Assembly (NCBI GenBank): GCA_003645255.1
Contig: QNES01000011.1
Location: 1-48,067, forward strand
From: Gammaproteobacteria bacterium
GTDB taxonomy: Bacteria; Pseudomonadota; Gammaproteobacteria; Beggiatoales; Beggiatoaceae
Length of the DNA stretch: 48,067 bases
Reading direction: 5' to 3'
The translations under genes were made by a program, and so were the position numbers. The notes beneath the pieces were generated by a model. That model ran no database searches, was not told the origin of the DNA, and was given only the letters and a program-made list of their open reading frames with translations. Positions 34,851 through 42,834 of the stretch are shown here, piece after piece (position 1 is the first letter of the stretch; each line of letters begins with the position of its first letter).

Positions 34851-35495
34851 TTAAGAAGTAATTTTATTAACTTTTACTTCAGCCGGACGGAGTATCTCAT
34901 TTTCCCACATAAACCCTTTGCGTAGCTCACCGGTCACAATTCCGTTTCCAATATGCGGCTGCGAATCAATTTCAACTGCTTGCATACAGTGGGGATCAAG
35001 TGTTTGGTTGAGTACTTCCAAAGGACGTACCCGATAACGGGCTAACAATTGATCTAACCGTCGTAGTGTCATCGCTTGTCCATCCTGCAAACCCTGAATC
35101 AAGCGGTTCTCCCGTTTACAAAAATATCTCCAGGATGAGGGAGTATAGTTTTTAAGGGTTTTCATACCAGCCTCTAGGCGATCATAAACTTCTAAAAATG
35201 CGAGCAATAGGGAACGCGTGAGCTCATTGATTTTATGACGTTGTTCACTGCGGCAATGCTCTAATTCAAGGCGAGATTGCTCATAACTAGATTGTACGGT
35301 ATCAAAAGTGGCTTTGAACATATCCAGGGCATTTTTGACTTGACGCGATTCCAGTTTAACTTCATTACGTAAAGCCGCCAATTCAGTAAACAAGGAAAAT
35401 AGATCGGCTTGTTGAGGTTCCCCGTTGATTTGATAAGTTTCTAAGTATTCGCGGAATTGCTCTATCAGTTTTTCTTTGGTGGAGTCATCCATCAT
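34851..35495 (-). CDS. GrpE-like nucleotide exchange factor
   Basis: 214 residues. A long N-terminal coiled coil (about 40-110, LRNEVKLESRQVKNALDMFK to YEQSRLELEHCRSE) leads to a helical middle (AFLEVYDRLEAGMKTLKNY). A beta wing closes the protein: LDPHCMQAVEIDSQPHIGNG, then GELRKGFMWENEILRPAEVKV, the GrpE C-terminal signature. GrpE releases ADP from Hsp70. It lacks the usual acidic N-terminal run and is otherwise of normal length. ATG 35495 overlaps the end of a TAACCAT heptamer array; the next codon is also ATG. Confidence 0.9.
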   Translation of the reverse strand: MMDDSTKEKLIEQFREYLETYQINGEPQQADLFSLFTELAALRNEVKLESRQVKNALDMFKATFDTVQSSYEQSRLELEHCRSEQRHKINELTRSLLLAFLEVYDRLEAGMKTLKNYTPSSWRYFCKRENRLIQGLQDGQAMTLRRLDQLLARYRVRPLEVLNQTLDPHCMQAVEIDSQPHIGNGIVTGELRKGFMWENEILRPAEVKVNKITS

Positions 35496-35536
35496 GGTTA
35501 ATGGTTAATTGTTAATTGTTGTATTGTTAATGGTTA
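35495..35536 (-). repeat. TAACCAT/TAACAAT heptamers reaching into the grpE-like ATG
   Basis: TGGTTAA twice and TTGTTAA once in register, then two imperfect units. On the coding strand the last unit reads TTAACCA, whose final A is the A of the ATG. Confidence 0.75.
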
Positions 35537-35564
35537 TTTAGTTTTAGCGTGTTAGAAATACGGT

Positions 35565-35605
35565 GAGCATTTTGCAAAATGCTCGCCTTAAAATTTATTC
35601 TGAGG
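35565..35605. repeat. Hairpin pair (GAGCATTTTGC / CCTTAAAATT units)
   Basis: GAGCATTTTGCAAAATGCTC at 35565-35584 is a perfect palindrome. It is directly followed by CCTTAAAATTTATTCTGAGG, a relative of the third hairpin at 18817-18836. Confidence 0.6.
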
Positions 35606-35629
35606 CGGAAAATTTTTGCCCGTTCTTAA

Positions 35630-35765
35630 GGCAACTCGCAAAAAAAAATAGACATTAGACTAATTTAATGTAATTCATTGATTTATCTAAAATTATTTTT
35701 AAAAATAATTAAATCAAGCTGTAAAATTAAATCGGTACAATGTCTATTATTATTTGCGAGTTGCC
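35630..35765. repeat. MITE-like element, 136 bp, flanked by TAA
   Basis: The left end GGCAACTCGC plus an A run and TAGACATT (35630-35656) is inverted at 35739-35765; 25 of 27 positions match. TAA precedes the left end (35627-35629) and follows the right end (35766-35768), consistent with a three-base target duplication. The interior is AT-rich and non-coding. Its right edge lies inside the stop codon of the J-like gene. Relic ends occur at 17039 and 28132. Confidence 0.75.
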
Positions 35766-36067
35766 TAACCATTATTTAAACTTTGGTTCAAAGCCTGAAT
35801 CAGTACTTCCTTCGGTGGACGTTGTGGTTTACCTATTTGCAGTCCACGTCCCAATAAAGTGCTGAAACTCGGAACCTCGTGGTGAAACAATTGATATTTC
35901 AAACGTTGCTGTCGATTCATGATCGCTTCAAAGGCGGCGCGAATACGCTGGAATTGCTCTGGTGCTCGCTCCGGCGGATATTGCCGCACTTTTTGTAAAT
36001 AGGCTTTTTTTATAGCCTTATCGCTGGCATCTTCATTGATATCAAGAATATCAAAAGGCGTTTTCAT
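35765..36067 (-). CDS. Degenerate J-domain protein (HPD replaced by PPE)
   Basis: 100 residues. FDILDINEDASDKAIKKAYL is a clear J-domain helix I-II start, and FQRIRAAFEAIMNRQQRLKY matches helix III. The loop between them reads QYPPER where J proteins have (K)YHPDR: His and Asp of the HPD triad, needed to stimulate Hsp70 ATPase, are Pro and Glu. The protein is thus a J-like protein, perhaps recruiting Hsp70 without activating it in the usual way. No zinc or substrate domain follows. Its ATG overlaps the TPR gene stop by four bases (ATGA). The stop codon TAG borders the MITE at 35630-35765. Confidence 0.82.
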   Translation of the reverse strand: MKTPFDILDINEDASDKAIKKAYLQKVRQYPPERAPEQFQRIRAAFEAIMNRQQRLKYQLFHHEVPSFSTLLGRGLQIGKPQRPPKEVLIQALNQSLNNG

Positions 36068-38520
36068 CGTTTTTTCCGTTCCTTATCAAGTTTAGATGAA
36101 CGGGGAAGGGGTACATCAAAATCTGGTAGATCTAATCCCATTTCTTCCAAGCGTTCCATAAATTTTCTAAGTTCATTGGGGGAAAGCCGGTTCTTATCTA
36201 ATATAGCTTCTATAGCATTCAATTCATTAGCATCATCATCAAAATCATCCCCATCAAAAGGATTTAAAAAAGGCGGCAGACTTTGCTCGAATTGATTTAA
36301 AAATCCTATAATCATCGTTGATGTGCGTTTATCACCATTGGCTTCTGCTTTTTCTGCCGCATTTTTAAGACGTTCTATATCCTGCATAGATACTTGATAA
36401 ATATTAGCATTGGCTTTACCATAGACTTGGTAGTAAAAAAAGCTTGGGTGACCAGGCCAACGTTTTAATGCACGATCAGCACATTGTTTTAGTAATGGCT
36501 GGTGTGCCACATTTTTCAGAGATTGACATAAGCTCAGTATTTCTTCTTGAGAAAATTTCAGTTTCATCGCCCGAAGAAGTGGCTCTTTCACTTGCTCCAC
36601 AGCTTCCTTTAAAAAAGTAATACCCTCCTTAGTATAGGTATTGATCGAATTGACCAATTCTAACACTTCATGCCGAGTAGGTAAAGGTGTACGTTTATTT
36701 TGTGGAAACAGCAAGGGTAAAATCTCAGTCGTTTCCAGAGCCTGACTTTTACTTTCCACGATGACCCGAAATTGTCCTATAATACCACCACCCGCCAGTT
36801 GCACTCCTTCTTGAAGTAATTCAAGGGATTTGGGATTTGGCACAACAGATTTTGGATTGCTCCCATTTTGACACTGTGCTTCTAGCAAACCCGGTTGTAT
36901 TCTTTTTTTTGCCTGTCGCTTTTTAGGTTTGATAAATCCTGAAGCTTGTAATTCCAATAAGCCTTGATTAATTTGCACTACGCCACTACGCTGATTGCTC
37001 CTTTCAAATTGTGTGGCTTGCTCTAATTCTTTACGTGCATTAATATATTTACCAAATTGGATTAATTTACGGGCATGGGATAGATGCGAAAATTTAGCCA
37101 TTTGCCGCGCCTTAACATTAATTGGATCGACTTTTAGCAATTTTTTCGCTAAAGATGCCGCTTTTTTAAAAGCTTTTTTGCTGGTTGCAGCTTCCATGGC
37201 TAAAAATAATACCTCACTGTCCAAAGGAAATTGTTTAATAGCCGCATCGATCCATTTTTGATAATTCTTTTTATCGTTTTGGTGTTGATACCATTGAATT
37301 AATTTTAAATAACTGGGTTTATCGTCCGGCTCTAGTGCTAGGCTTTCTGTGAGAACCGCCGGCACATCATCATCATCTGTATCTCCTCGTTTTTCAATCA
37401 TTTCAACAATATGACGCAAAATGAAGGCGATTTTCTGGGCAGTGTCAGATTCTATCCTGGTCTTAAGATTTTCGGCACAAGAACGCCAGTATCTTTCAGC
37501 GGTATAAGATTGTCCCTTTTGTTCATAGTTCAAAGCGATAATACGATTTTTTTCATAAGCCGATAATGTTCCAAATATTCTTTCATAAAATTTGATTCCA
37601 GCAGGGTAACTGGGCAATAAAGCCATACAAAATTGACGACTATAGTCTTCACCAAAAATCAGACGATTTGCAATCACCACTTCCATTAGTGCTTTGTGGC
37701 TATCTCGTTTAGCGGCTATTTGCAACATGGAGATCACTTTCATTCGTTCTTTATCCCACCCTTTCAGATGGGCTATGAATGAAACTTCGTGATGCTCTAG
37801 TTTAGATAGTCCTTCTAATAATATTTCTTCAGATTCCCCTGCTAGTTGTATCAATTGGGCAAAGTAAGCATACGGTGAATCCTTATGCACTTTTTTCAAT
37901 AACACATTGGCTCCATTAGGATCGGAATGAATAATTAATAGTGCATTTAAAATGGTACGAAGATCCCGGTAGGGCGAACGGAATGGAATTTGTTTAAGAA
38001 ATTCCAGGGTAGTGGTATCTTCTTCACGATAATAAGCATCCAGTGCCGCTTTAATGAGCGTATAATGTTTAAGTAAAGCCGCATCCGCAGGGAGAATATC
38101 CAGCAAATTTTGAGATTTGACCAGTAGTAAAGCACCAATATGAGCCCACAAGGGCCATGTCACATCATCTGGTAAAGACTCAGCAGATTCCATTAATAAA
38201 TGAGTCGCATTGATATGGTGACCGGCTTTGATGAGCCAGTGGATATATTGATCAAAACATGCTTTATCTGTACATAAATTTGCCCTGTTTTCCCACAATA
38301 CCACCGCCTCTTTATACATGCCTTTGTTTGCCAAAGCGATGGCACGTAACAGGTAGGCTTTTGCTAGTGCAGCTTGCCATGATGAGCGTGGTTGTTTTTT
38401 TAGTAATTGTTTATAAATTTCTATCGCTTCTTTATGACGGCCCTTTGCTAATAAATCTGCTGCCTTAGTTTCTAATATTCCAATAGGTTGGTTTGGGAAG
38501 TGTTTTTTCTTTTTACGCAT
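36064..38520 (-). CDS. Large TPR protein of the Hsp70 operon
   Basis: 818 residues, almost entirely helical. TPR-like pairs are clear at the N-terminus (AADLLAKGRHKEAIEIYKQLL, AYLLRAIALANKGMYKEAVVLW) and in the middle (ESLALEPDDKPSYLKLIQWY, AASLAKKLLKVDPINVKARQ, SHARKLIQFGKYINARKELEQA). A basic start (MRKKKKHF) and an acidic stretch near the end (FDGDDFDDDANELNAIEAIL) frame the protein. No signal peptide, so it is cytoplasmic. As first gene of the operon, overlapping the J-like gene, it may be the client-recognition or scaffold subunit of the chaperone. Confidence 0.75.
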   Translation of the reverse strand: MRKKKKHFPNQPIGILETKAADLLAKGRHKEAIEIYKQLLKKQPRSSWQAALAKAYLLRAIALANKGMYKEAVVLWENRANLCTDKACFDQYIHWLIKAGHHINATHLLMESAESLPDDVTWPLWAHIGALLLVKSQNLLDILPADAALLKHYTLIKAALDAYYREEDTTTLEFLKQIPFRSPYRDLRTILNALLIIHSDPNGANVLLKKVHKDSPYAYFAQLIQLAGESEEILLEGLSKLEHHEVSFIAHLKGWDKERMKVISMLQIAAKRDSHKALMEVVIANRLIFGEDYSRQFCMALLPSYPAGIKFYERIFGTLSAYEKNRIIALNYEQKGQSYTAERYWRSCAENLKTRIESDTAQKIAFILRHIVEMIEKRGDTDDDDVPAVLTESLALEPDDKPSYLKLIQWYQHQNDKKNYQKWIDAAIKQFPLDSEVLFLAMEAATSKKAFKKAASLAKKLLKVDPINVKARQMAKFSHLSHARKLIQFGKYINARKELEQATQFERSNQRSGVVQINQGLLELQASGFIKPKKRQAKKRIQPGLLEAQCQNGSNPKSVVPNPKSLELLQEGVQLAGGGIIGQFRVIVESKSQALETTEILPLLFPQNKRTPLPTRHEVLELVNSINTYTKEGITFLKEAVEQVKEPLLRAMKLKFSQEEILSLCQSLKNVAHQPLLKQCADRALKRWPGHPSFFYYQVYGKANANIYQVSMQDIERLKNAAEKAEANGDKRTSTMIIGFLNQFEQSLPPFLNPFDGDDFDDDANELNAIEAILDKNRLSPNELRKFMERLEEMGLDLPDFDVPLPRSSKLDKERKKR

Positions 38521-39447
38521 TGCTATTGTTAGATCATCTGCTAGGGCAAAGGAAACTAAATAACTTTAAAACTCAATGTTCACGTTTTTTTGTTCCCCTT
38601 GCGAAAGTAGGGGATGAATAAGCATTATAAAATTTAGGGTTTAAAAACTTGAAGCTCAAGTTAAATAAAAATCAATGCAAAGGCAAATAACATCAAAAAC
38701 TTGAACATCAAATATTGATAATTACTTAAAAATTGAAATATCGGTTATAATACTATAATTACATAAGATTGTACAATTATGAATTTAGAATTGACATAAA
38801 TTTTGATAAATCCTTAATTTAAAAAGAAACATAATTTAGGTTCTAAAAACTAAATAACTTTGAAAATCAATGGGTTGTATATTTCAAGGCTCAAAATCCT
38901 CGCTAAGTCAAATAACATCAAAAACTTGAACATCCAGTTTATTCCCAACATTCAAAACATCTAAAAATACATTTGTTGACAAAAAGGATATACTAATTTG
39001 AAATGCTTGAAGCTGTATACTATTTTTTAATAGTCATTCTGATGGCATTTTAGATTTTCGCAAAATTGATGTACACAAGGTATTATTGATATTATTGGAA
39101 TTTTAGTATTGTAGTCTCTATGTTATAGTATAAATCGTAATAAAAAAGGAACTGCATCCATATCAATTTAATATAAAATATTATTCTTACATCAAAAATA
39201 ATTGTTTAAAAAAATTAAAAAAAGGATTTTATAATTTATACTAAGTTAAGCACGGTTCGAGATTTGAATTTTTTCTTGAGGCTAAAAAACAGTTTATTTG
39301 AAAAAGTCCCTTTTCCCCGTGTTGACTTCCTTGCATTTCTTTTGTAAAAAGAAACGATGAAAACTTAGATAAGAATAGATGGCATTTGAGAATCAAAATT
39401 TTTATCTAAAACATTAACTACTCTATATAAAGGAGAACATAACTTAG
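38521..39447. other. 927-bp intergenic region between divergent operons
   Basis: No gene is supported. It must hold promoters for the TPR-Hsp70 genes (minus) and petABC (plus). Two modules are repeated in the same order: AAACTAAATAACTTT...CAATG (38553-38578 and 38847-38872), and CAAATAACATCAAAAACTTG plus AACATC (about 38684 and 38909). A TTGACA at about 38792 and a TTGACT near 39323 are possible -35 boxes, without convincing -10 partners. Confidence 0.6.
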
Positions 39448-40098
39448 ATGAGTACCACAGGTGTGACCAATGTAGAAACTAAAAATATGACTGAAGCTAT
39501 TGATGATAAAAGTAAACGCCGGTTTTTAGTGGCGGCAACAACGGTTGTGGGTGCAGTCGGAGTAGGCTTTGCGGCTGTGCCTTTTGTCATGTCCTTACGA
39601 CCGAGCGCTAAAACTCAAGCTGCCGGTGCCCCGGTTGAAGTTGATATTAGTAAGATGGAAGCGGGTCAATTAATAATTGTAGAATGGCGCGGTAAACCGG
39701 TTTGGGTCGTTAGGCGCACGGAAAAACATTTGGCCGATTTACCCACTTTAAATGCCAAATTGAGTGATCCAGATTCAAATGTCATAAGCCAGCAACCGGG
39801 CTATGCTCAAAATCCGGCTCGTTCTATTAAGCCTGAATATTTGGTAGTAATAGGCATTTGTACACATTTAGGCTGTTCGCCAACTTATGTCAAAACGGAT
39901 GATCCGGCCGGTGCTGATATTGACGATGATTGGAAAGGCGGCTTTTTTTGTCCCTGTCATGGTTCTAAATTTGATTTAGCCGGGCGGGTGTATCAAGGTC
40001 TACCCGCTCCAACTAATCTGGTTGTCCCACCTTACACTTACCTTAGCGATACTCGTATTTTGGTAGGTGTTGATAGTTCAGAAGGAGGAGTGGCTTAA
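39448..40098 (+). CDS. petA: Ubiquinol-cytochrome c reductase, Rieske iron-sulfur subunit
   Basis: 216 residues. A twin-arginine-type membrane anchor (KSKRRFLVAATTVVGAVGVG) at 22-40 is followed by the Rieske fold with CTHLGC (138-143) and CPCHGS (168-173), the 2Fe-2S ligands. It takes electrons from ubiquinol in the bc1 complex and passes them to cytochrome c1. AAGGAGAA lies 14 bases before the ATG, a rather long spacing; ATG at 39487 is an alternative without a better site. The stop overlaps petB (TAATG). Confidence 0.96.
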   Translation: MSTTGVTNVETKNMTEAIDDKSKRRFLVAATTVVGAVGVGFAAVPFVMSLRPSAKTQAAGAPVEVDISKMEAGQLIIVEWRGKPVWVVRRTEKHLADLPTLNAKLSDPDSNVISQQPGYAQNPARSIKPEYLVVIGICTHLGCSPTYVKTDDPAGADIDDDWKGGFFCPCHGSKFDLAGRVYQGLPAPTNLVVPPYTYLSDTRILVGVDSSEGGVA

Positions 40099-41324
40099 TG
40101 AACAAAATGCTTACTGCTAGTTTGGAATGGGTTGATACCCGTTTTCCTTTAACCAAGATGTGGAATGAACATCTCGCACAATATTATGCGCCAAAGAATT
40201 TTAATGTGTGGTATTACTTTGGCTCATTGGCTTTAGTGCTGTTGGTATTGCAAATTATCACCGGTATTTTTCTAGCGGTGAATTATAAGCCTGATGCCGG
40301 TTTAGCATTTGCTTCAGTCGAATACATCATGCGTGATGTTGATTATGGCTGGTTGATTCGTTATATGCACTCAACTGGGGCTTCGTTCTTTTTTATCGTT
40401 GTCTATTTGCATATGTTCAGGGCCTTGCTGTATGGTTCCTATAAAAAACCGCGTGAACTCTTGTGGATTATCGGGATGTTCATTTATATGTGCTTGATGG
40501 CGGAGTCTTTCTTTGGCTATTTATTACCGTGGGGACAGATGTCTTTTTGGGGAGCGCAGGTGATTATATCCCTATTCGGAGCCATTCCTTATGTTGGTGA
40601 AGACTTGGCAGTGTGGGTTCGCGGTGATTATGTTATTGGAGACGCGACTTTAAACCGTTTCTTTGTTTATCATGTGGTTTTAGTGCCAATGCTTTTACTC
40701 GTTTTAGCGGTGGTACATATTATTGCCTTACATGAAGTGGGTTCTAATAATCCTGATGGTATTGAAATCAAGAAGAACAAGGATCCAAAAACGGGCATTC
40801 CTTTAGATGGTATTCCGTTTCATCCTTATTATACGGTTAAAGATATTGTCGGTGTAACAGTGTTTGCGATTATCTTTTGCGCTGTGATATTCTACGCGCC
40901 TGAAATGGGAGGTTATTTCCTTGAACATAATAACTTTTTCCCCGCTGATCCCATGAAAACACCTGAACACATTTCACCATCGTGGTATTTTACCCCGTTT
41001 TATGCTATTTTGCGTGCCGTACCTGATAAATTTCTTGGCGTGATAGCGATGGGTGGTTCTATTGTGGTTTTATTTTTCTTGCCTTGGCTAGATCGGAGTC
41101 CGGTCAAGTCTATTCGTTATAAAGGCTGGATTTTTAAATTGGCTTTAAGCTTGTTCGTCGTGAGCTTTTTTGGACTGGCTTACTTAGGTATGCAAGCTCC
41201 TACGCCAATGAAGACTCTCTTTGCACAGATATTTACCATTATCTACTTTGCATTTTTCTTGTTAATGCCTTGGTATTCTAAAATAGATAAAACCAAGCCT
41301 GTACCAGAGAGGGTGACCGACTAA
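40098..41324 (+). CDS. petB: Cytochrome b of the bc1 complex
   Basis: 408 residues, about eight membrane helices. Haem-ligand histidines lie in RYMHSTGASFFFIVVYLHMFR (split here for b-type haems) and in YHVVLVPMLLLVLAVVHIIALHEVG; SNNPDGIEI follows. The quinol-site motif PEW-equivalent occurs near TPEHISPSWYF, reading P-S-W where mitochondria have P-E-W, as in many bacteria. It catalyses quinol oxidation and reduction across the inner membrane. Start and stop each overlap the neighbouring genes by one base, so the three subunits are translationally coupled. Confidence 0.96.
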   Translation: MNKMLTASLEWVDTRFPLTKMWNEHLAQYYAPKNFNVWYYFGSLALVLLVLQIITGIFLAVNYKPDAGLAFASVEYIMRDVDYGWLIRYMHSTGASFFFIVVYLHMFRALLYGSYKKPRELLWIIGMFIYMCLMAESFFGYLLPWGQMSFWGAQVIISLFGAIPYVGEDLAVWVRGDYVIGDATLNRFFVYHVVLVPMLLLVLAVVHIIALHEVGSNNPDGIEIKKNKDPKTGIPLDGIPFHPYYTVKDIVGVTVFAIIFCAVIFYAPEMGGYFLEHNNFFPADPMKTPEHISPSWYFTPFYAILRAVPDKFLGVIAMGGSIVVLFFLPWLDRSPVKSIRYKGWIFKLALSLFVVSFFGLAYLGMQAPTPMKTLFAQIFTIIYFAFFLLMPWYSKIDKTKPVPERVTD

Positions 41325-42058
41325 TGAAACGATTAATTTTTGCTTTGACCTGGTTATTACCAACGATGGCTTTTGCCTCAAGTGGTGTTGAACTGCAACA
41401 GGCGAACAATGACATCACTGATCAAGCTTCATTGCAAACAGGTGCGAAACTGTTTGTGAACTATTGTATGGGCTGTCATTCTTTGCAATATGCTCGTTTT
41501 CAGCGAATTGGCAAGGATTTAGGTTTGACGGATGATGACTTAAAAGAACACCTTATGTTTGGTGCTGAAAAAGTCGGTGAAACCATAACCATTGCTATGG
41601 ATCAAGATGACGCGGAAAGATGGTTTGGTGTCACACCGCCTGACTTGAGTGTGATTGCCCGTGCGCGTGGCACTGATTGGCTGTATACCTATATGCTGAG
41701 TTTTTACTTAGATCCATCACGTCCAATGGGCGTTAATAACCTGGTATTTAAGGATGTGGGTATGCCGCACGTTTTATGGGAGCAGCAAGGTTGGCAAAAA
41801 GCGGTTCACAAAAGCGAAACCGATGCTCAAGGACATTCCCATGAGGTGATAGAACTGGAATTAGTCAATCCAGCTGATAAGGAAAAAGCTGAACAGTATG
41901 AAAAGGATATGCGTAATTTAGTCAATTTCCTTGAATACATTGGTGAACCAGCTAAACTGGAACGACATAGTTTGGGTTGGAAGGTATTGTTATTCCTGTT
42001 TATTTTCTTGGGATTTAGCGTTGCTCTGAAGAAAGAATATTGGCGGGATATCCATTGA
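41324..42058 (+). CDS. petC: Cytochrome c1 of the bc1 complex
   Basis: 244 residues. The signal peptide ends AFASS (about residue 19). Haem-binding CMGCH lies at 48-52, with a likely Met ligand in the region GMPHVLWE. A C-terminal anchor helix (WKVLLFLFIFLGFSVALKK) is followed by a short tail. It passes electrons from the Rieske protein to soluble cytochrome c. Last gene of the petABC unit. Confidence 0.95.
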   Translation: MKRLIFALTWLLPTMAFASSGVELQQANNDITDQASLQTGAKLFVNYCMGCHSLQYARFQRIGKDLGLTDDDLKEHLMFGAEKVGETITIAMDQDDAERWFGVTPPDLSVIARARGTDWLYTYMLSFYLDPSRPMGVNNLVFKDVGMPHVLWEQQGWQKAVHKSETDAQGHSHEVIELELVNPADKEKAEQYEKDMRNLVNFLEYIGEPAKLERHSLGWKVLLFLFIFLGFSVALKKEYWRDIH

Positions 42059-42059
42059 T

Positions 42060-42080
42060 TCGGTTATCAGTTATCAGTTA
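42060..42080 (-). repeat. TAACTGA x2 plus variant after petC, minus orientation
   Basis: TCGGTTA and TCAGTTA twice on the plus strand, the reverse complement of TAACTGA. These units can pair with the plus-oriented array at 42160-42236, giving a long stem around the hairpin at 42128. Confidence 0.75.
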
Positions 42081-42127
42081 ATTGCGGCGTAAATAAGTAC
42101 TTGTACAAGGTTGCTCAAGTATTTTAG

Positions 42128-42153
42128 AAACCCAGTTTTTAAAAACTGGGTTT
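42128..42153 (+). terminator. AAACCCAGTTTTT hairpin with T run
   Basis: AAACCCAGTTTTT and AAAAACTGGGTTT are perfectly complementary, followed by further T bases. It is 70 bp after petC and probably terminates petABC. Confidence 0.7.
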
Positions 42154-42159
42154 TTAGAA

Positions 42160-42236
42160 TAACTGATAACTGATAACTGATAATTGGTAACGGATAACTG
42201 ATCACTGATAACTACGGATAACTACGGATAACTGAT
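42160..42236 (+). repeat. TAACTGA array running into the sspA start codon
   Basis: Exact TAACTGA at 42160-42166, 42167-42173, 42174-42180, 42195-42201 and 42229-42235, with variants (TAATTGG, TAACGGA, TCACTGA) and two GGATAACTAC units between. The A at 42235 is both the last base of the last unit and the A of the sspA ATG. No Shine-Dalgarno sequence is present. Confidence 0.88.
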
Positions 42237-42834
42237 GACGCTTTATTCAGACGGTATTTGCCCGGCAGATCATTGTGTGCGTTTAGTATTGGCAGAAAAA
42301 GGCATTCATTTCGATTATCAAATTACTGATCCCCAAAAACGACAAAAAATTTTACCACATGCAAATCCTTATAATGATATGCTTACCTTTGTGGATCATG
42401 AAGTCATTTTGTATGAAACACAAATTATTATAGAGTATTTAGATGAACGTTTTCCCCATCCGCCTTTAATGCAGGCTATTCCCGTCTCTCGTGCTAACAA
42501 TCGCCTGTGTCGTTATCGTATTCAACGTGATTTATATAGCCATGTTGAGGTATTACAACGGGGCTGCAACAAAAGAAAGGCGGCAACTGCTCGACGAAAA
42601 ATGCGGGAAAATTTGACTGCTTTAGCCCCTATCTTTGCACAAAAAAATTATTTTATGTCAGATGAATACTCACTGATGGATTGTTATATTGGGCCCTTAT
42701 TGTGGCGGCTGCCAATATTTAAGGTTGAATTGCCCCGGCAAGCAAAACCTTTGCTCACTTACGCCAACCGTTTATTCAATCGCGAGGCTTTTCAAAGCAG
42801 TTTAACTAAAATTGAACGGGAGATGCGTACATGA
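42235..42834 (+). CDS. sspA: Stringent starvation protein A, GST-like
   Basis: 199 residues. A thioredoxin-like N-terminal domain (MTLYSDGICPADHCVRLVLAEKG...) continues with the ILYETQIIIEYLDERFPHPPL motif; a helical C-terminal GST domain has YFMSDEYSLMDCYIGPLLWRL. SspA binds RNA polymerase and alters transcription under starvation or acid stress; it has no known GST activity. The gene order petABC-sspAB is conserved in gammaproteobacteria. The start codon is fused to the TAACTGA array and there is no normal ribosome site. Confidence 0.92.
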   Translation: MTLYSDGICPADHCVRLVLAEKGIHFDYQITDPQKRQKILPHANPYNDMLTFVDHEVILYETQIIIEYLDERFPHPPLMQAIPVSRANNRLCRYRIQRDLYSHVEVLQRGCNKRKAATARRKMRENLTALAPIFAQKNYFMSDEYSLMDCYIGPLLWRLPIFKVELPRQAKPLLTYANRLFNREAFQSSLTKIEREMRT

